Assembly: GCA_002308775.1 (NCBI GenBank)
Contig: DBVT01000079.1
Coordinates: 562 to 7,013, forward strand
Reading direction: 5' to 3'
DNA from: Mageeibacillus sp. UBA1257
GTDB taxonomy: Bacteria; Bacillota; Clostridia; UBA1212; UBA1257
Length of the DNA stretch: 6,452 nucleotides
Shown one piece after another: positions 6,013 through 6,452 of the stretch. The notes beneath the pieces were generated by a model. That model made no database searches. It saw only the letters and a list, made by a program, of their open reading frames with translations, and was not told the origin of the DNA. The position numbers and the translations under genes are program-made. How positions within the stretch are numbered: position 1 is the first letter of the stretch; each line of letters starts with the position of its first letter.

Positions 6013-6452
6013 ATGGATAACATTCAAAATCCGCTGCTTTCCGAAAATGCTTTCGTCCCCGATGCTGAAGCTCACGTCTGGGCAGACGGTAAAATATATA
6101 TTTACGGCAGCCTTGACATCCGAGGAAAGAGATACTACTGCAGCAGCAAATATCACGTTTTTTCATCGGAGGACATGATACACTGGCAGGACCACGGAGT
6201 TTCTTTCAAAAGCTCCGATATATCGTGGTTCAAAGGTATCTGTCCGCTTTATGCTCCTGATTGCGCATACCGAAACGGCAAATATTATTTATATTACTGC
6301 ATACCGGACGGCCGCTGCGGAGTCGCGTCTTCAGACAAACCTTACGGACCTTTTAAGGACGTCGGGCAGTTAAAAGGCGTTTCGGGGATCGATCCTTCCG
6401 TTTTCATCGATGACGACGGGCAGGCATATATCTACTGGGGGCAGTTTGACGA
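6013..6452 (+). CDS. Glycoside hydrolase family 43 enzyme, N-terminal part, cut by the window edge
   Basis: The frame starts at ATG 6013 and stays open to base 6452 (146 full codons). It shows the repeating blades of a GH43 beta-propeller: PDAEAHVWADGKIYIYGS with the likely general base D17, then VFSSEDMIHWQDHG, then YAPDCAYRNGKYYLYY (80-95), then GIDPSVFIDDDG with the likely pKa-modulating D127. The catalytic acid Glu should lie further on, outside the window. Family members remove arabinose, xylose or related sugars from plant hemicellulose and pectin side chains; the exact substrate cannot be told from this part. There is no signal peptide, so a cytoplasmic enzyme acting on imported oligosaccharides is likely. 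GAGGTGA (6002-6008) lies 4 bases before the ATG and supports this start; an in-frame ATG at 5998 has no such site. It is transcribed divergently from the redox operon. Confidence 0.88.
   Translation, partial: MDNIQNPLLSENAFVPDAEAHVWADGKIYIYGSLDIRGKRYYCSSKYHVFSSEDMIHWQDHGVSFKSSDISWFKGICPLYAPDCAYRNGKYYLYYCIPDGRCGVASSDKPYGPFKDVGQLKGVSGIDPSVFIDDDGQAYIYWGQFD

Noticed and set aside
5896..6156. Minus-strand open frame of 86 codons across the divergent control region
   Set aside because: It would overlap both promoters and the start of the GH43 gene, and shows no domain.

Overview
The window looks like chromosomal DNA of an anaerobic Firmicute of the class Clostridia, probably a gut or rumen type. 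The evidence is a clostripain-family (C11) protease, a YwaF/TIGR02206-like membrane protein, a glycoside hydrolase family 43 enzyme, strong AGGAGG-type ribosome binding sites paired with TTG and GTG starts, and Gram-positive-style promoters and terminators. Base composition is close to balanced. I see no tRNA or rRNA gene, CRISPR array, insertion sequence or phage gene. The taxonomic placement is inference from gene content.

Layout. (1) Bases 1-1962, plus strand: the 3' part of a secreted-type C11 cysteine peptidase, open at the left edge. (2) Bases 2004-2034: a compact hairpin with an A tract on one side and a T tract on the other, serving as a shared terminator for two convergent genes. (3) Bases 2037-2756, minus strand: a multi-pass YwaF-like membrane protein with its own near-consensus promoter and a TTG start. 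(4) Bases 2891-5738, minus strand: two overlapping genes. An FAD-dependent desaturase/saturase of the phytoene desaturase superfamily comes first, followed by a flavoprotein reductase carrying a C-terminal plant-type [2Fe-2S] ferredoxin domain. (5) Bases 5739-6012: a divergent control region with two facing-away promoters, an 8+8 bp dyad between them, and two small hairpins in front of the next gene. (6) Bases 6013-6452, plus strand: the N-terminal part of a GH43 glycosidase, running off the right edge.

How the parts work together. The two redox genes overlap by 41 bases, so they are very probably co-transcribed and translationally coupled. A simple reading is that the reductase takes electrons from NAD(P)H through FAD to its [2Fe-2S] centre and exchanges them with the FAD of the desaturase-like partner. 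The partner's substrate cannot be read from the sequence, and no other carotenoid gene is present. The redox operon and the GH43 gene fire divergently from one region with a symmetric operator-like element, so they may share a regulator. The protease and the YwaF-like gene look like independent neighbours. Nothing here is a clear new defence or mobile system; the most interesting points are the redox pair and the divergent control region.
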